The notes beneath the pieces were generated by a model, which saw only the letters and a program-made list of their open reading frames with translations, had not been told where the DNA came from and made no database searches. Positions 17,693 to 26,395 of a DNA stretch of 64,000 nt are shown in pieces. Every line of letters starts with the position of its first letter. Within the stretch, counting starts at the first letter, position 1. The stretch comes from CAZCTC01 sp964501335 (GTDB taxonomy: Bacteria; Chloroflexota; Anaerolineae; B4-G1; SLSP01): positions 62,001 to 126,000 of the forward strand of contig CAZCTC010000007.1 of the NCBI GenBank assembly GCA_964501335.1. Direction: 5' to 3'. The position numbers were made by a program, and so were the translations under genes.

Positions 17693-19639
17693 TTAGCGGT
17701 TGATGTCGAAGGATTCGATGTTCCACATTTCCGAGTTTTCGGTGGGATCGACCACGAATCCGGAAACTTCGGGGCGGTAAGCGGCGATCTTCAGGCGCAG
17801 GAAGAGCGGCACCACGGGCAGTTGTTCGGAGAAGATCCGCTGAGCTTCCTTGTGACCCTGGATGTAATCCTCGGAGCCGGGCAGCGCCTGGAGGGCGCGC
17901 TTGCAGGCCGCGTCGTATTCAGTGCTGCTGAAACCGGTTTCGTTCTGGCCGGCCCAGCCGTTGTCGGCGCTGGGGATCAGTTCGGTCATGTACAGATCGC
18001 AGGAAGGCTCCACACCGGTCACCCAGGTGAAGGAACCCAGATCGAACTGGCGGCCGAAGAGCGGGCCATCGGGGCCATCGGCGAAGAACTCGGAGGCGGG
18101 CATGTTTTCCAGGTTGACTTTGATACCGCAGGCCGCCAGATCCTGCTGGTATAGCTGCATGTATTGCACGCGCATGGCTGCCGTGGTGCTTTGCCACTTG
18201 ACCTCGAATTTGGTGCCGTCGGGAACACCCTCAACGCCTTTGGCTTCCAAAACGCCGTCGCTGTCGCTGTCGGTCCAACCGACCTCGGCCAGGAGGGCTT
18301 TACCCTTTTCGACATCGAAATCGTAAGTGGTCAGCATGTCGCCGGCGTAGAGCGGGTGTTCCGGCGGGGCATAGCTGGCGATGGTGATCGAGCGACCATA
18401 CAGGATGGTGTCGATGACCTGCTGGCGGTTCAAGCAGTGAGCCACGGCTTCGCGAACGCGGACATCGCCGAAGAAATCGGGGCGATCATAGGAATCGGTC
18501 GGGACAATCCCGAAGTCCAGGTGTTCCCAGGAGGTGCCGGTCAGGAAGACGGGCTTGATCACACTTTGTTCTTCCAGCTTCAGCAGCAGTTCGGCCTGGT
18601 CTTCCAGGGAGGTGTCCTGGGTGGCGATATCGCATTCGCCGGAGATCAACTGCGCCACAACGGCGTTGGAGTCTTTGACGAAGCGGAAAACCACGGTGCT
18701 GACGAGGGGCAGGCCCTCGCCGGCGCGGAAGTAGTTGGGGTTCTTTTCCACGGTGATGTGATCGCCCTGGACCCATTCCTTGATGATGAAGGGGCCCCAG
18801 CCCATAGGCATGCGGGAGGATTCCTCGGCCGAGAGCAGATCGGCGGCTTTGTATCCCAGGGTTTCCTGCCAGAGTTTGCGCGGCAGGGGCAGGAAGAAAT
18901 TGGTGTAGTAGGTGGCATCGATCAGACCCGGAAGACCGGTCCAGACCGTGGTGGAATCATCTTTGGCTTCGTAGGAGGCGGTGCGTTCGATCGTGTATTT
19001 GCTGGTGGGAGTGTCGGGATCGCCCTGCATTTCGAAGCCGTAGACGGAGTCATCCGCGGTCAAGGGGGTGCCGTCCGACCAGGTGATGCCGGCCTTGATT
19101 TTAAAGGTGACGGCCATTTGGTCCATTTCTACCGGGGTGCCGTCGAATTTGATGGCGCAGTCGGAAGAGCGACAACCGGAGGGGCGAACCATCATGTCTT
19201 TGGCGAGGTCGACGGGATTGCCGCCATTGTCGATGATTTTATCGCCTTCCTGAACGGTGACTTTGTTGATCACGGCGTCGCCGTCATCGATATCGGGCAG
19301 TTTTTCCAGGATGACGGGCTGATAGGCATAGGTGCGGGTGTCCATGCCGCCTTCGAGCCCGTCGTAAACGGATTGCAGGATGTGGCTGGCGGCGAGCATA
19401 TCGCCGCCCCAGCGGTAGAGGGTTTCAGGTTCCTGGCCCATGCAGACGACCAGGGTTTTTTCAGGGGCGGCCGTGGGGGCTACAGGTTCGGGTGTGGTCG
19501 CGGCTACGGGTGTGTTGTCATCGGGGGCGACCGTGGTGGGGGGCACGGTGGAAGTCGGCGTTGGGGGGACACAGGCTGTCAGCAACATGCTGAGCACTGT
19601 GATTATGCCTACGAAAGCGAACAACTTTTTGCTAAACAT
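17693..19639 (-). CDS. Family-5 oligopeptide-type solute-binding lipoprotein
   Basis: A 648-residue ABC-transporter binding protein of the SBP_bac_5 (DppA/OppA) type. The start at 19639 has AGGAGGAG about 9 nt upstream and gives a lipoprotein signal (MFSKKLFAFV through LLTAC, with Cys as lipidation site); the longer upstream frame is not supported. After a Thr/Pro/Val-rich linker come the family features: an early LVVCMGQEPETLYRW strand, VTFKIKAGITWSDGTPLTADD, and the central VREAVAHCLNRQQVIDTILYG block. A paralogue follows immediately on the same strand (19945-21798). No permease or ATPase genes are in the window, so the pair are orphan binding proteins here. Ligand is unknown; peptides or other bulky solutes are usual for the family. 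Confidence 0.9.
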   Translation of the reverse strand: MFSKKLFAFVGIITVLSMLLTACVPPTPTSTVPPTTVAPDDNTPVAATTPEPVAPTAAPEKTLVVCMGQEPETLYRWGGDMLAASHILQSVYDGLEGGMDTRTYAYQPVILEKLPDIDDGDAVINKVTVQEGDKIIDNGGNPVDLAKDMMVRPSGCRSSDCAIKFDGTPVEMDQMAVTFKIKAGITWSDGTPLTADDSVYGFEMQGDPDTPTSKYTIERTASYEAKDDSTTVWTGLPGLIDATYYTNFFLPLPRKLWQETLGYKAADLLSAEESSRMPMGWGPFIIKEWVQGDHITVEKNPNYFRAGEGLPLVSTVVFRFVKDSNAVVAQLISGECDIATQDTSLEDQAELLLKLEEQSVIKPVFLTGTSWEHLDFGIVPTDSYDRPDFFGDVRVREAVAHCLNRQQVIDTILYGRSITIASYAPPEHPLYAGDMLTTYDFDVEKGKALLAEVGWTDSDSDGVLEAKGVEGVPDGTKFEVKWQSTTAAMRVQYMQLYQQDLAACGIKVNLENMPASEFFADGPDGPLFGRQFDLGSFTWVTGVEPSCDLYMTELIPSADNGWAGQNETGFSSTEYDAACKRALQALPGSEDYIQGHKEAQRIFSEQLPVVPLFLRLKIAAYRPEVSGFVVDPTENSEMWNIESFDINR

Positions 19640-19825
19640 AGTCGAATCTCCTCCTGCTAAAGATTTGGATAAAAGAGGTAACTGACGGAATGGGGTATAA
19701 CCGTTTTGATCATTACCTCCTTTGTGGATCAGTATAAATCGGTAAGAGGGGGCAGGCATTCACCTTTGGGGGCATTTGTGGCTTAGGCCGGTCGGCGTAT
19801 TTTTTTGTTGTGGGGTAGTATTTTC

Positions 19826-19940
19826 GCGTTCCGCAATAGATACTTTTCCGGTAAAAAGCGACGCGCGGATGGGGGGAGAGAGTTGTTTTTTATGTTTGCG
19901 GCGGCTTTCTGAAGCCACCGCAAACATGGTTTTTTCTTTT
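19826..19940 (+). repeat. Repeat A, copy 1
   Basis: Forward copy: 5' domain starting GCGTTCCGC, then GCGACGCGC, GGGGGGAGAGAG, a hairpin with a GCGGCGG stem arm and a loop TCTG, and a T-run. One stem pair is mismatched. The T-run ends 4 bp before the stop codon of the second binding protein. Confidence 0.85.
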
Positions 19941-19944
19941 TTTG

Positions 19945-21798
19945 TCAGCGGTTGATGTCGAAGTTTTCAACATTCCACAGTTCGGAGTTTTCGGCCGGGT
20001 CGAGAATCAAACCGGAGATTTCCGGGCGGCAGGCGGCAATTCTGAGACGCCGGAAGAGCGGCAGGGCGGGCAGTTGTTCGGAGAAGATTTTCTGAGCATC
20101 CTGGTGGCCTTGAAGGTAATCTTCAGAACCGGGCCATGCCAGGCGGGCACGGTTGCAGGCGACATCGTATTGGGCGTTGCTGAAGCCTGTATCGTTTTGA
20201 CCGCCCCAACCGGTTTCTTTATTGGGGATGGCTGCGGTGAGATAAGTTTCGCATACCGGTTCGATGCCGGTCAGCCAGGCGAAGGAGCTCAGGTCAAACC
20301 GGCGACCAAAGAGCGGGCCCTCGGGGCCGTCAGCGAAGAGCTGGTTGGGAGAGAGCATTTCCAGGTTGGCTTTGATGCCGCATTCGGCCAGCTGTTTTTG
20401 GAAGAGTTCCGTATATTCCAGTCGAAGCGGGGTTGCTGTACTCTGCCATTTGACTTCAAAGCGGGTGCCGTCGGGAATCCCGGTGACATTGTGGGCTTCC
20501 AGGATGCCGTCATTGTCGGCATCGATCCAGCCAACCTGAGCCAGCAGAGATTTACTTTTTATGGGATCGTACTCGTAATAAGTCAGGTCGTCGCCGGCAT
20601 AGAGAGGATGTTCGGGAGGAACGTAGGAGGAGGGGACGATGGATTTTCTATAAAGAAAGGTATCTACAGCTTCCTGGCGGTTCAGGCAGTGGGCGACGGC
20701 CTGACGGACGCGGAGATCTCCGAAGAAATTGGGGCGGTTGTAGGTGGAAACCGGTACGATGCCGAAATCCAGATGTTCCCAGGAGGTACTGGTAACGAAA
20801 AGGGGGGTGAGCGATTTATCCTTTTCCAGTTCCAAGAGTTGAGGACTCTGTTCTTCCAGGGCGATATCTCGTGTGGCGATATCGCATTTGCCGGAAAGCA
20901 GGTCGGCGATGACGGTTTGGGGATCTTTGACGAAGCGGAAGACGATGCGATCCAGCCGTGGGAGGCCTTCGCCGGCGCGAAAGTAGAGGGGGTTCTTTTC
21001 TACCGTGATGTGGTCGCCCGGAATCCACTCTTTGATCACGAAAGGTCCCCAGCCGATGGGTTTGCGGGTAGATTCTTCGGCTGAGAGCAGGTCGTGAGCT
21101 TTGTAGCCCAGTTCTTTTTCCCAGAGGTGGCGAGGCATGGGCAGGTAGAAATTGGCGTAGAAGGCGGAATTAAGCCGGCCCGGCAATCCGGTCCAGACGA
21201 CGGTGTGTTCATCGAGGGCTTCATAGCGGGCGGTGTAGTTGACGGTCTCTGTTCCAGGTGTATCCGGTCCTGCTTTTAATTCAAAACTATAGACGGAATC
21301 GTCGGCCGTGAGGGGGACGCCGTCGGACCAGGTGAGGCTTTCTTTTAATCTGAAGGTGACGACCATCTGATCCATTTCTACCGGGGTGCCGTCAAATTCG
21401 ACGGCGCAGTCGAAGGAGCGGCAGCCGGCGGGGCGAATCGGGAGGCCACGGGTCAATTTGACCGGGTAGCCGCCGGCGTCGATGATTGTGTCGCCTTCCT
21501 GGACCGCGATTTTGTTGATGACGACATCACCGTTGGCGAAGCCGGGGATTTTTTCGAGGATGACGGGCTGGTAGCTGTAATTGATCTGGTCCATGCCGTT
21601 GTCCAGGCCGTCGTAGATGGTTTGCAGAACGTGTTCGGCGGCTATGGAGTCGGTGCCCCAGCGGTAGAGAGAGTCGGGTTCTTCGCTCATACAGACGGTC
21701 AGGCTTTTTTCCTGGTGAGGGAGGGCGGGAGATGACGGTGGCAGGGGGGTACAGGCGGTCAGGATTAGTATCAGCAGGAGCAGGTTCTTTTTGCGCAT
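19945..21798 (-). CDS. Second family-5 solute-binding lipoprotein (paralogue)
   Basis: A 617-residue lipoprotein; the start has AAGGAG 9 nt upstream, and the N-terminus reads MRKKNLLLLILILTAC. It aligns with the preceding protein along its whole length: EEPDSLYRWGTDS, VTFRLKESLTWSDGVPLTADD, LPMPRHLWEKELGYKA, VRQAVAHCLNRQEAVDTF, and the shared end NVENFDINR. It is therefore a tandem duplicate that has diverged. The two copies are about 300 bp apart and separated by repeat A copy 1, so they need not be one transcript. The Thr/Val-rich linker after the lipid Cys is much shorter than in its partner. Role as an extracytoplasmic binding protein is from the family; ligand unknown. Confidence 0.88.
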   Translation of the reverse strand: MRKKNLLLLILILTACTPLPPSSPALPHQEKSLTVCMSEEPDSLYRWGTDSIAAEHVLQTIYDGLDNGMDQINYSYQPVILEKIPGFANGDVVINKIAVQEGDTIIDAGGYPVKLTRGLPIRPAGCRSFDCAVEFDGTPVEMDQMVVTFRLKESLTWSDGVPLTADDSVYSFELKAGPDTPGTETVNYTARYEALDEHTVVWTGLPGRLNSAFYANFYLPMPRHLWEKELGYKAHDLLSAEESTRKPIGWGPFVIKEWIPGDHITVEKNPLYFRAGEGLPRLDRIVFRFVKDPQTVIADLLSGKCDIATRDIALEEQSPQLLELEKDKSLTPLFVTSTSWEHLDFGIVPVSTYNRPNFFGDLRVRQAVAHCLNRQEAVDTFLYRKSIVPSSYVPPEHPLYAGDDLTYYEYDPIKSKSLLAQVGWIDADNDGILEAHNVTGIPDGTRFEVKWQSTATPLRLEYTELFQKQLAECGIKANLEMLSPNQLFADGPEGPLFGRRFDLSSFAWLTGIEPVCETYLTAAIPNKETGWGGQNDTGFSNAQYDVACNRARLAWPGSEDYLQGHQDAQKIFSEQLPALPLFRRLRIAACRPEISGLILDPAENSELWNVENFDINR

Positions 21799-21826
21799 AG
21801 AGGGTTTCTCCTTTGGAGTTAGTTAA

Positions 21827-21858
21827 GTTTTCGCGCGCCTTCTCAGGCGCGCGAAAAC
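21827..21858. terminator. Hairpin with TTTT/AAAA flanks
   Basis: A 14-bp perfect stem (21827-21840 with 21845-21858) and a 4-nt loop TCTC lie downstream of the lipoprotein gene at 21900-22805 (minus strand) and just upstream of the second binding protein. The stem layout matches the variable hairpin of repeat A. Confidence 0.6.
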
Positions 21859-21899
21859 TCGGGAAGAAACATTTTTCCCTTTAACCCGTTGGGTTATTT

Positions 21900-22805
21900 T
21901 CAGGGCATGGTGATCTGGATCGAGCCGATCAGTTGATCCAATTGGGTCAGGTCGGGGGTGAATTGGTCGGGAGTCTGGTTTTTGAGCAGGTCGACGGTTT
22001 GGAAGAGGTAGGCCTCGTAGTGATCGGCCAGAGCTTCAAATTCTTGCTGATCCATCTGGGCGGTGGCGGGCAGAGAATCGGTGGAGATCGGGAAGATGGC
22101 GGCGACGTAATACTTTCTGTCGTCGGTCAGGCCCTGGAAGGTGTAGAAGAGCGCGGCGTTGTTGATAGGCATGACAGCCTGGCTGTACATGGTAATGTAG
22201 CGGACACCTTTGCCGCCGGTGAAGCTGATCCGTTGAGTTTGAGCGTGAAAGACTTGCGCCGCATTCCAGGTCGGCAGGAAAGGCATGTTCTCGGGATCGG
22301 CGGCGGGATCGGCCAGCAGGGCTTTGAGATCGGTGATGGTCTGACCGGCTGAGGGGTTGATGGCGGCATATTTATCGGCCGGATAGACTATGATTTGGGG
22401 GAAGTGATCACTGCCGGCGACCGGATATTCTACCAGGGTGATATCGGTGTAATCGGGATAGAGATCCCAATAGGGAACGTTGTTGGGATCGTTGCTTTCT
22501 GAGGCGGGGACGATTTCTCCCATGATGCCGGTGCCGAGTTCGGTGGGGAGGATGAACGATACTCCGCCAAATTGGATGGGCTGACCGTTAATGGGAACCG
22601 GGGTTGGAGTGGGGACGGTGGTGGCAGCTTCCATGACAGTTGGGGGAAGCGTGGGCGTGGCGGTTGCCGATTCGGGAGCCGAGCCGGAGCCGGATGAGAT
22701 GGGAGTATTCGCCGGTTCAACGGCGGCTTGCGGGGCGGGAGTGCAGGATGCAGTTGCGGCCAGGAGCATTCCTGAGATTAAGAGACGGTAAACGAACGAT
22801 TTCAT
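21900..22805 (-). CDS. Lipoprotein of unknown function
   Basis: A 301-residue protein. I chose the ATG at 22805 with GGAGGT upstream rather than the TTG one codon earlier. The N-terminus is a lipoprotein signal ending ATASC, followed by a long Thr/Pro/Ala linker (about residues 25-70), as is usual for exported lipoproteins of this group. The rest is a soluble domain with motifs such as GVSFILPTELG, LVEYPVAGSDHFPQIIVYP and KGVRYITMYSQ. I do not recognise the family. It follows the two binding proteins in the same direction but is separated from them by a hairpin, so it probably has its own transcript. Confidence 0.75.
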   Translation of the reverse strand: MKSFVYRLLISGMLLAATASCTPAPQAAVEPANTPISSGSGSAPESATATPTLPPTVMEAATTVPTPTPVPINGQPIQFGGVSFILPTELGTGIMGEIVPASESNDPNNVPYWDLYPDYTDITLVEYPVAGSDHFPQIIVYPADKYAAINPSAGQTITDLKALLADPAADPENMPFLPTWNAAQVFHAQTQRISFTGGKGVRYITMYSQAVMPINNAALFYTFQGLTDDRKYYVAAIFPISTDSLPATAQMDQQEFEALADHYEAYLFQTVDLLKNQTPDQFTPDLTQLDQLIGSIQITMP

Positions 22806-22899
22806 CAAATACCTCCATAGATTGGTTCCAGGCTATTTTGCCTTATTTCGGATTTTCGGCAAGCGGGGTAGCCTGGAGAGGTGGCAACCTGGGGAATAA

Positions 22900-22975
22900 A
22901 AAAGAGATTGCACCACAGGGCACAGAGATCACAGAGAGAAGAAGAGAAGAGATTTTATGAAACGTAAAACGTAAT
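22900..22975. repeat. Repeat G (CACAGAG type), copy 1
   Basis: A purine-rich stretch with the recurring words CACAGAG and AGAAGAGAAGAGATTTT, followed by an AAACGTAAAACGT motif. It opens the left member of a pair of composite direct repeats (22908-23206 and 24033-24334). Confidence 0.7.
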
Positions 22976-23206
22976 GATCTGTGGGTCGAGGGTAACGGTC
23001 AGGCGAAGTTTCGATAAAAGGCTGAGAGGCGCCGCCGGCATTGAGGTGAGGGGGAGGGCTCAGAGAACGTCGCCGGGGCGGCTCTGGAAAAGCCCATGTT
23101 TTGGTGCGCATTCTGATGCGCACCAAAACATAAACAAAAAACTCTCTCTGTCTATCCTACCCGGCGTAACTTATGGGGATAGGGTTATTTGCGGGACGTT
23201 ACAAGG
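22908..23206. repeat. Composite direct repeat, left copy (G-spacer-A)
   Basis: About 299 bp that aligns in the same orientation with 24033-24334, including the spacer words GGCGAAGTTTCGATAAAAGG and GAGAACGTCGCC. The two copies flank the gene at 23357-24094. Confidence 0.8.
23086..23206 (-). repeat. Repeat A, copy 16 (reverse)
   Basis: Reverse-orientation copy with a TGGTGCGCAT stem arm and loop TCTG, the CTCTCTC block and a 5' domain ending GCGGGACGTTAC on the plus strand. Confidence 0.85.
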
Positions 23207-23308
23207 TGAAAAAAGAGATTTTGCTGCAGAGGCGCAGAGATCGCAGAGAGGAAGGGAAGAGTTTTTCTAAATTCTTCTCTGTGGCCTCTGCGCCTCTGTG
23301 GTGGATCT
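23207..23308. repeat. Repeat G, copy 2, with 13-bp stem
   Basis: CAGAGGCGCAGAG on the left pairs perfectly with CTCTGCGCCTCTG on the right across an AT-rich centre. It lies about 50 bp before the start codon of the next gene and may sit in its leader. Confidence 0.7.
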
Positions 23309-23356
23309 TTATAAATCCGGCTAAAATATCAGCATTCGGCAGTAAGGAGGTGGGCG

Positions 23357-24094
23357 ATGTTTTTTCCCAGTGTATATGTGATTAAAAATCGGACACGGAT
23401 TATTGCCATTCGGGACAGTTCTCCTACTGCGGTGGAAACGCTGGCCCGTATGTTTATTGATGAGCAATTGGTAGATGATGGAACGCCGCGGGGGCGGTTG
23501 TTTTCCATTCTGGCAGCTACGGAGCATCGTTTTGTGCCGGGGCTGCATACCGGCGTGACTATCGGATTGACCGGTTTTCGTAAGGAGTATGAAGATCCCT
23601 GGAAATCCAGCTCGGATCAGGTGGGGCATTTTTTGACGGCGGTGCGGTTGACCTGCGATCCGGGATTTTTAGACAATCCGCTTTTTCCGTTACTGTTGGG
23701 CGGATGGGGGGATAACGATATGGCGATTCGGTTGATGATCGGCCATGAGAAGTTTCCTGATCCACGGGGGATTGATAAGATTGGGCTTTCGACTTTATTT
23801 GCGGCCTTGAGTTGTTTTCGTGCGCAATATCAATCTGTGACGGCTGTCGATATTGCGAATTTTCTCGCCGGCAATCTGGAAGCCATTCAGGTCGGTTCAG
23901 GCATAGGTAACAGCATGGCGGATTTGCGGCTGACCTATAAGGGGTGGCAGTTTGGGCATCAAGTTGAGGCGGGAGAGTTTGTCGATTGTGCGGCGATTGC
24001 GGGGTGGGTCCGTCGGGAACTGGGGACAGATAGTTCACCACAGAGTCACAGAGAGCACAGAGAAGAGGAAGAGAGGAGATTTTCTGAGACGTAA
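23357..24094 (+). CDS. Hypothetical protein whose C-terminus is encoded by a repeat
   Basis: A 245-residue cytoplasmic protein with no signal peptide or membrane segment. AAGGAGG lies 6 nt before the ATG, so the start is firm. The first 226 residues (MFFPSVYVIKNRTRI... to RRELGTDS) look like a normal globular protein; I do not recognise the family. The last 19 residues (SPQSHREHREEEERRFSET) are read from the CACAGAG repeat of the right-hand composite repeat, which also supplies the stop codon. The natural C-terminus has therefore probably been replaced. The gene is alone on its strand between two composite direct repeats. Confidence 0.8.
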   Translation: MFFPSVYVIKNRTRIIAIRDSSPTAVETLARMFIDEQLVDDGTPRGRLFSILAATEHRFVPGLHTGVTIGLTGFRKEYEDPWKSSSDQVGHFLTAVRLTCDPGFLDNPLFPLLLGGWGDNDMAIRLMIGHEKFPDPRGIDKIGLSTLFAALSCFRAQYQSVTAVDIANFLAGNLEAIQVGSGIGNSMADLRLTYKGWQFGHQVEAGEFVDCAAIAGWVRRELGTDSSPQSHREHREEEERRFSET

Positions 24095-24095
24095 A
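24029..24095. repeat. Repeat G, copy 3, inside the 3' end of a gene
   Basis: CACCACAGAGTCACAGAGAG and the following purine run lie in frame within the hypothetical gene at 23357-24094 and provide its last codons and stop. Confidence 0.8.
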
Positions 24096-24334
24096 ACGTG
24101 ATGATCTGTGGGCCAGGTGCAATGGTCAGGCGAAGTTTCGATAAAAGGCGAAGAGGCGCCGCCCGCATGGATGTGAGGGGGAGGGCTTAGAGAACGTCGC
24201 CTGTGCGGCTCTGGAAAAGGCCATGTTTTGGTGCGCCTTCTGAGGCGCACCAAAACATCAACAAAAAAACTCTCTCTTCCGATCCCGCGCGGCGTATTTT
24301 ACGGGGAAAGGGCCATTTGCGGGACGTTATAAGG
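24033..24334. repeat. Composite direct repeat, right copy (G-spacer-A)
   Basis: Same order and nearly the same length as 22908-23206. It begins inside the coding region at 23357-24094 and ends with repeat A copy 17. Confidence 0.8.
24212..24334 (-). repeat. Repeat A, copy 17 (reverse)
   Basis: Reverse copy; stem arm GTGCGCCT with loop TCTG, differing from copy 16 by a compensated pair change. The 5' domain reads GCGGGACGTTATAAGG on the plus strand. Confidence 0.85.
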
Positions 24335-24353
24335 CCGGAGCCATGCCATAGAG

Positions 24354-24375
24354 CCCTATTTTCAGGACAGGCGCC
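24354..24375. repeat. Repeat C, half copy at a stop codon
   Basis: CCTATTTTCAGGACAG, the hallmark half of repeat C, lies directly beside the stop codon of the minus-strand gene ending at 24376. Confidence 0.65.
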
Positions 24376-25179
24376 CTATGTATCGGTTGGGGTTTGATCC
24401 CATTGATTGCGGGGGGCGTAGCCGCAGAGCCAGTTCAGGGTGAAGTGACGTTCTATGGTGACCGAGCGAACTTCGGACCATTCTTCGGGGGATAGGTCCC
24501 GATAGGCCTTTTCGCCGACGGCGAAGTCTTCGTCGATGATGGGCAAAAGGCCTTCTTCCTGGCTGTGACGGGCTGAGAAGCGAACGATATCATCGAAAGT
24601 TTTTATGCCGACAGCTTCCATTTGGGGATCTGGGGGGAGAGGTTCATTTCTTTCGATAAGTTCTCGGGTGCGGCTACGCCAGTGCCAGAGTTCGGCCAGA
24701 TCGCGGGCGGCATCGATTTCAGCTTGAGGACGCAGCTGAGCCGACTTAACGAATTTGCCGGGATCTTCTTGCTGGAACGATTTTAAGAGATCGTGAGAGA
24801 GCGCTTTTTCGTAAGGAGGAAGCGTGGAGAGCATTCCCAAGGCCCACATCAAGACCTGGATGGCTTCAAGACGCCAGGTTGCATCTGTATGTTGCTGAAG
24901 GTGAGCGTCTGCCAGGGAACTGGAAAGAAAAGTTTTTTCTTTCGGTGAGAAATGTTTCCATAATCCTAAAGTATGTAGCTTTTTTCTATATTCAGTCTGT
25001 TGTGCTTTAAGTTCGTCAATCAGAAGCTCTTGATTTACAGTTTTTCGAGTTTCGAGCCATTGGTTAATTATGTTCGGTGGTGGCGTGAGGAGGGCATAAC
25101 CATAGATATATTTTAAGGCGACCAGTCGTCGGGCGGCTTCTTCAGAGGTAGGGCGTTTAGGTTTACCAAAAAACCACAT
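24376..25179 (-). CDS. DUF4272 domain protein
   Basis: A 267-residue soluble protein. The start has GGAG about 8 nt upstream. Recognisable DUF4272 features are the central WRLEAIQVLMWALGMLSTLP helix, the acidic IIDEDFAVGEKAYRDLSPEEW stretch and the C-terminal ERHFTLNWLCGYAP followed by WDQTPTDT. The N-terminus holds the short SEEAARRLVALKYI helix typical of the family. Molecular function of the family is not known to me. The gene lies 18 bp downstream of the acetyltransferase gene and 12 bp separate that one from the membrane protein gene, so the three probably form one transcript. Confidence 0.72.
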   Translation of the reverse strand: MWFFGKPKRPTSEEAARRLVALKYIYGYALLTPPPNIINQWLETRKTVNQELLIDELKAQQTEYRKKLHTLGLWKHFSPKEKTFLSSSLADAHLQQHTDATWRLEAIQVLMWALGMLSTLPPYEKALSHDLLKSFQQEDPGKFVKSAQLRPQAEIDAARDLAELWHWRSRTRELIERNEPLPPDPQMEAVGIKTFDDIVRFSARHSQEEGLLPIIDEDFAVGEKAYRDLSPEEWSEVRSVTIERHFTLNWLCGYAPRNQWDQTPTDT

Positions 25180-25197
25180 GATTGTTCTCCTCAGTAG

Positions 25198-25755
25198 TTA
25201 ATTTTCCCAGTGGAAGGCGTCATGGCGGCGCCATTCGCGATCGAGGATGGCGTAGACATATTCATCGCTCCATTCGCCGCGGCAATGACGGGTTTCCCGC
25301 AGCAGACCTTCGCGTTGCATGCCGCATTTTTCCATGACGCGCCAGGAGGCCCGGTTGGCGGTGTGGCAGAAGGCGATGACCCGGTGGGCCTGAAGCTCCG
25401 TGAAAGCGAAGTCGATGGCCGCCAGGGCTCCTTCGGTGGCAAATCCCTTACCCCATTCAGCGGGATCGAGGGCCCAGCCGACTTCCCATTCCTGAATGGC
25501 TTCATTTTGCATCGAGAGCGTGATGCGGCCGCGGAGAGAATGGGTGGGGCGGATCGAGAGGGCGAAGCGGTAATACCAGCGGGGGTTTTGCTTCGCGTAG
25601 TCAATAGAGTGTTGCAGATAAGCTTTGGTTTGTATCAGAGAGGGTGTTTCCGGTTCGTAACGATAGGTTTCAGGGTGAACTTCGAGGGTGCGTAAGCTTT
25701 GGAAATCGTCTATTTCTAATTCGCGCAGGATCAGGCGGGGTGTATAGAGTTTCAT
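25198..25755 (-). CDS. GNAT N-acetyltransferase, RimJ/RimL type
   Basis: A 185-residue protein starting MKLYTPRLILRELEIDD, the standard opening of RimJ/RimL-like acetyltransferases (R-L-x-L-R). The acetyl-CoA site is visible as EVGWALDPAEWGKGFATEG, near residues 91-109, followed by HRVIAFCHTANRASWRVMEKCGM. It would transfer an acetyl group from acetyl-CoA to an amino group; whether the substrate is a ribosomal protein, another protein or a small molecule cannot be told. The GAGG ribosome binding site overlaps the end region of the preceding membrane protein gene, pointing to an operon with its neighbours. Confidence 0.88.
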   Translation of the reverse strand: MKLYTPRLILRELEIDDFQSLRTLEVHPETYRYEPETPSLIQTKAYLQHSIDYAKQNPRWYYRFALSIRPTHSLRGRITLSMQNEAIQEWEVGWALDPAEWGKGFATEGALAAIDFAFTELQAHRVIAFCHTANRASWRVMEKCGMQREGLLRETRHCRGEWSDEYVYAILDREWRRHDAFHWEN

Positions 25756-25767
25756 TAATAGCCTCGG

Positions 25768-26328
25768 TCATGTGTACTTGGGTTCGGTCAGGCTCAGGAT
25801 TGCTCCGAATGTGCTTATGGACAGCAGGGTGACGATCAACAGAAAGAGACCGGTTATCCCGGCGATCCAGGCACTGGCGCCGGCGGTCAGGATGGCGGCT
25901 GTGCTTGCAGCTGCCAGGAGTAAACCGAGGGTGGTGCCGCTCAGGGTGTATGCGCCGAGGCGGGCAAGCAGGGGCCGGATTTTCAGTGTATGCAGCAGGA
26001 TGTCGGTCAGTAATGAGGCTGGAAAGACTAACAAACCGACGAAGATCAGAGTTCCACTTACGGTGAATAAGAGGAGCAACAGGGCCGCGATCAGGAAGAC
26101 GATCACGATACCTGCCGCCAGCATCAGGGCTATGATGGGAGGGTCGGAGGCTCCGGTGATTGCGCCGCCGACCAGGAGGGTCGAGAGTATCAGTGTGGTG
26201 AGTCCACCCAACAGAATGAGTATTCCGGTAAGCAGGAGTGAGAGTCCCAGCGTTATGCCTGTCACCAGGAGGGTGGCCAGAAAGTAGCTCAGAATTTGCC
26301 GGCTGATTGTTAGCAGGTAATGTTTCAT
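25768..26328 (-). CDS. Small multi-pass membrane protein
   Basis: A 186-residue, very hydrophobic protein with about five predicted membrane segments (for example VTGITLGLSLLLTGILILLG and AAGIVIVFLIAALLLLLFTV). I start it at the ATG (MKHYLLTISRQIL); a TTG five codons earlier is also open but has no better ribosome binding site. No catalytic or transport motif was recognised. It heads the three-gene minus-strand group with the GNAT and DUF4272 proteins. Function unknown. Confidence 0.75.
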   Translation of the reverse strand: MKHYLLTISRQILSYFLATLLVTGITLGLSLLLTGILILLGGLTTLILSTLLVGGAITGASDPPIIALMLAAGIVIVFLIAALLLLLFTVSGTLIFVGLLVFPASLLTDILLHTLKIRPLLARLGAYTLSGTTLGLLLAAASTAAILTAGASAWIAGITGLFLLIVTLLSISTFGAILSLTEPKYT

Positions 26329-26395
26329 GACGGTTATTCTCAATCTGTTTCTGGGGTCGGCTTTTATTTTACCTCAAATCGGGTGAATTACCTAT

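Noticed and set aside
18164..19660. Long plus-strand frame opposite the first binding protein
   Set aside because: It is a shadow of the lipoprotein gene; its translation is Gly/Asp-rich without domains, while the minus strand has full family motifs and a lipobox.
22640..22960. Short plus-strand frame ending in the CACAGAG repeat
   Set aside because: It overlaps the start region of a convincing lipoprotein on the other strand and ends in repeat-encoded residues, with no ribosome binding site.
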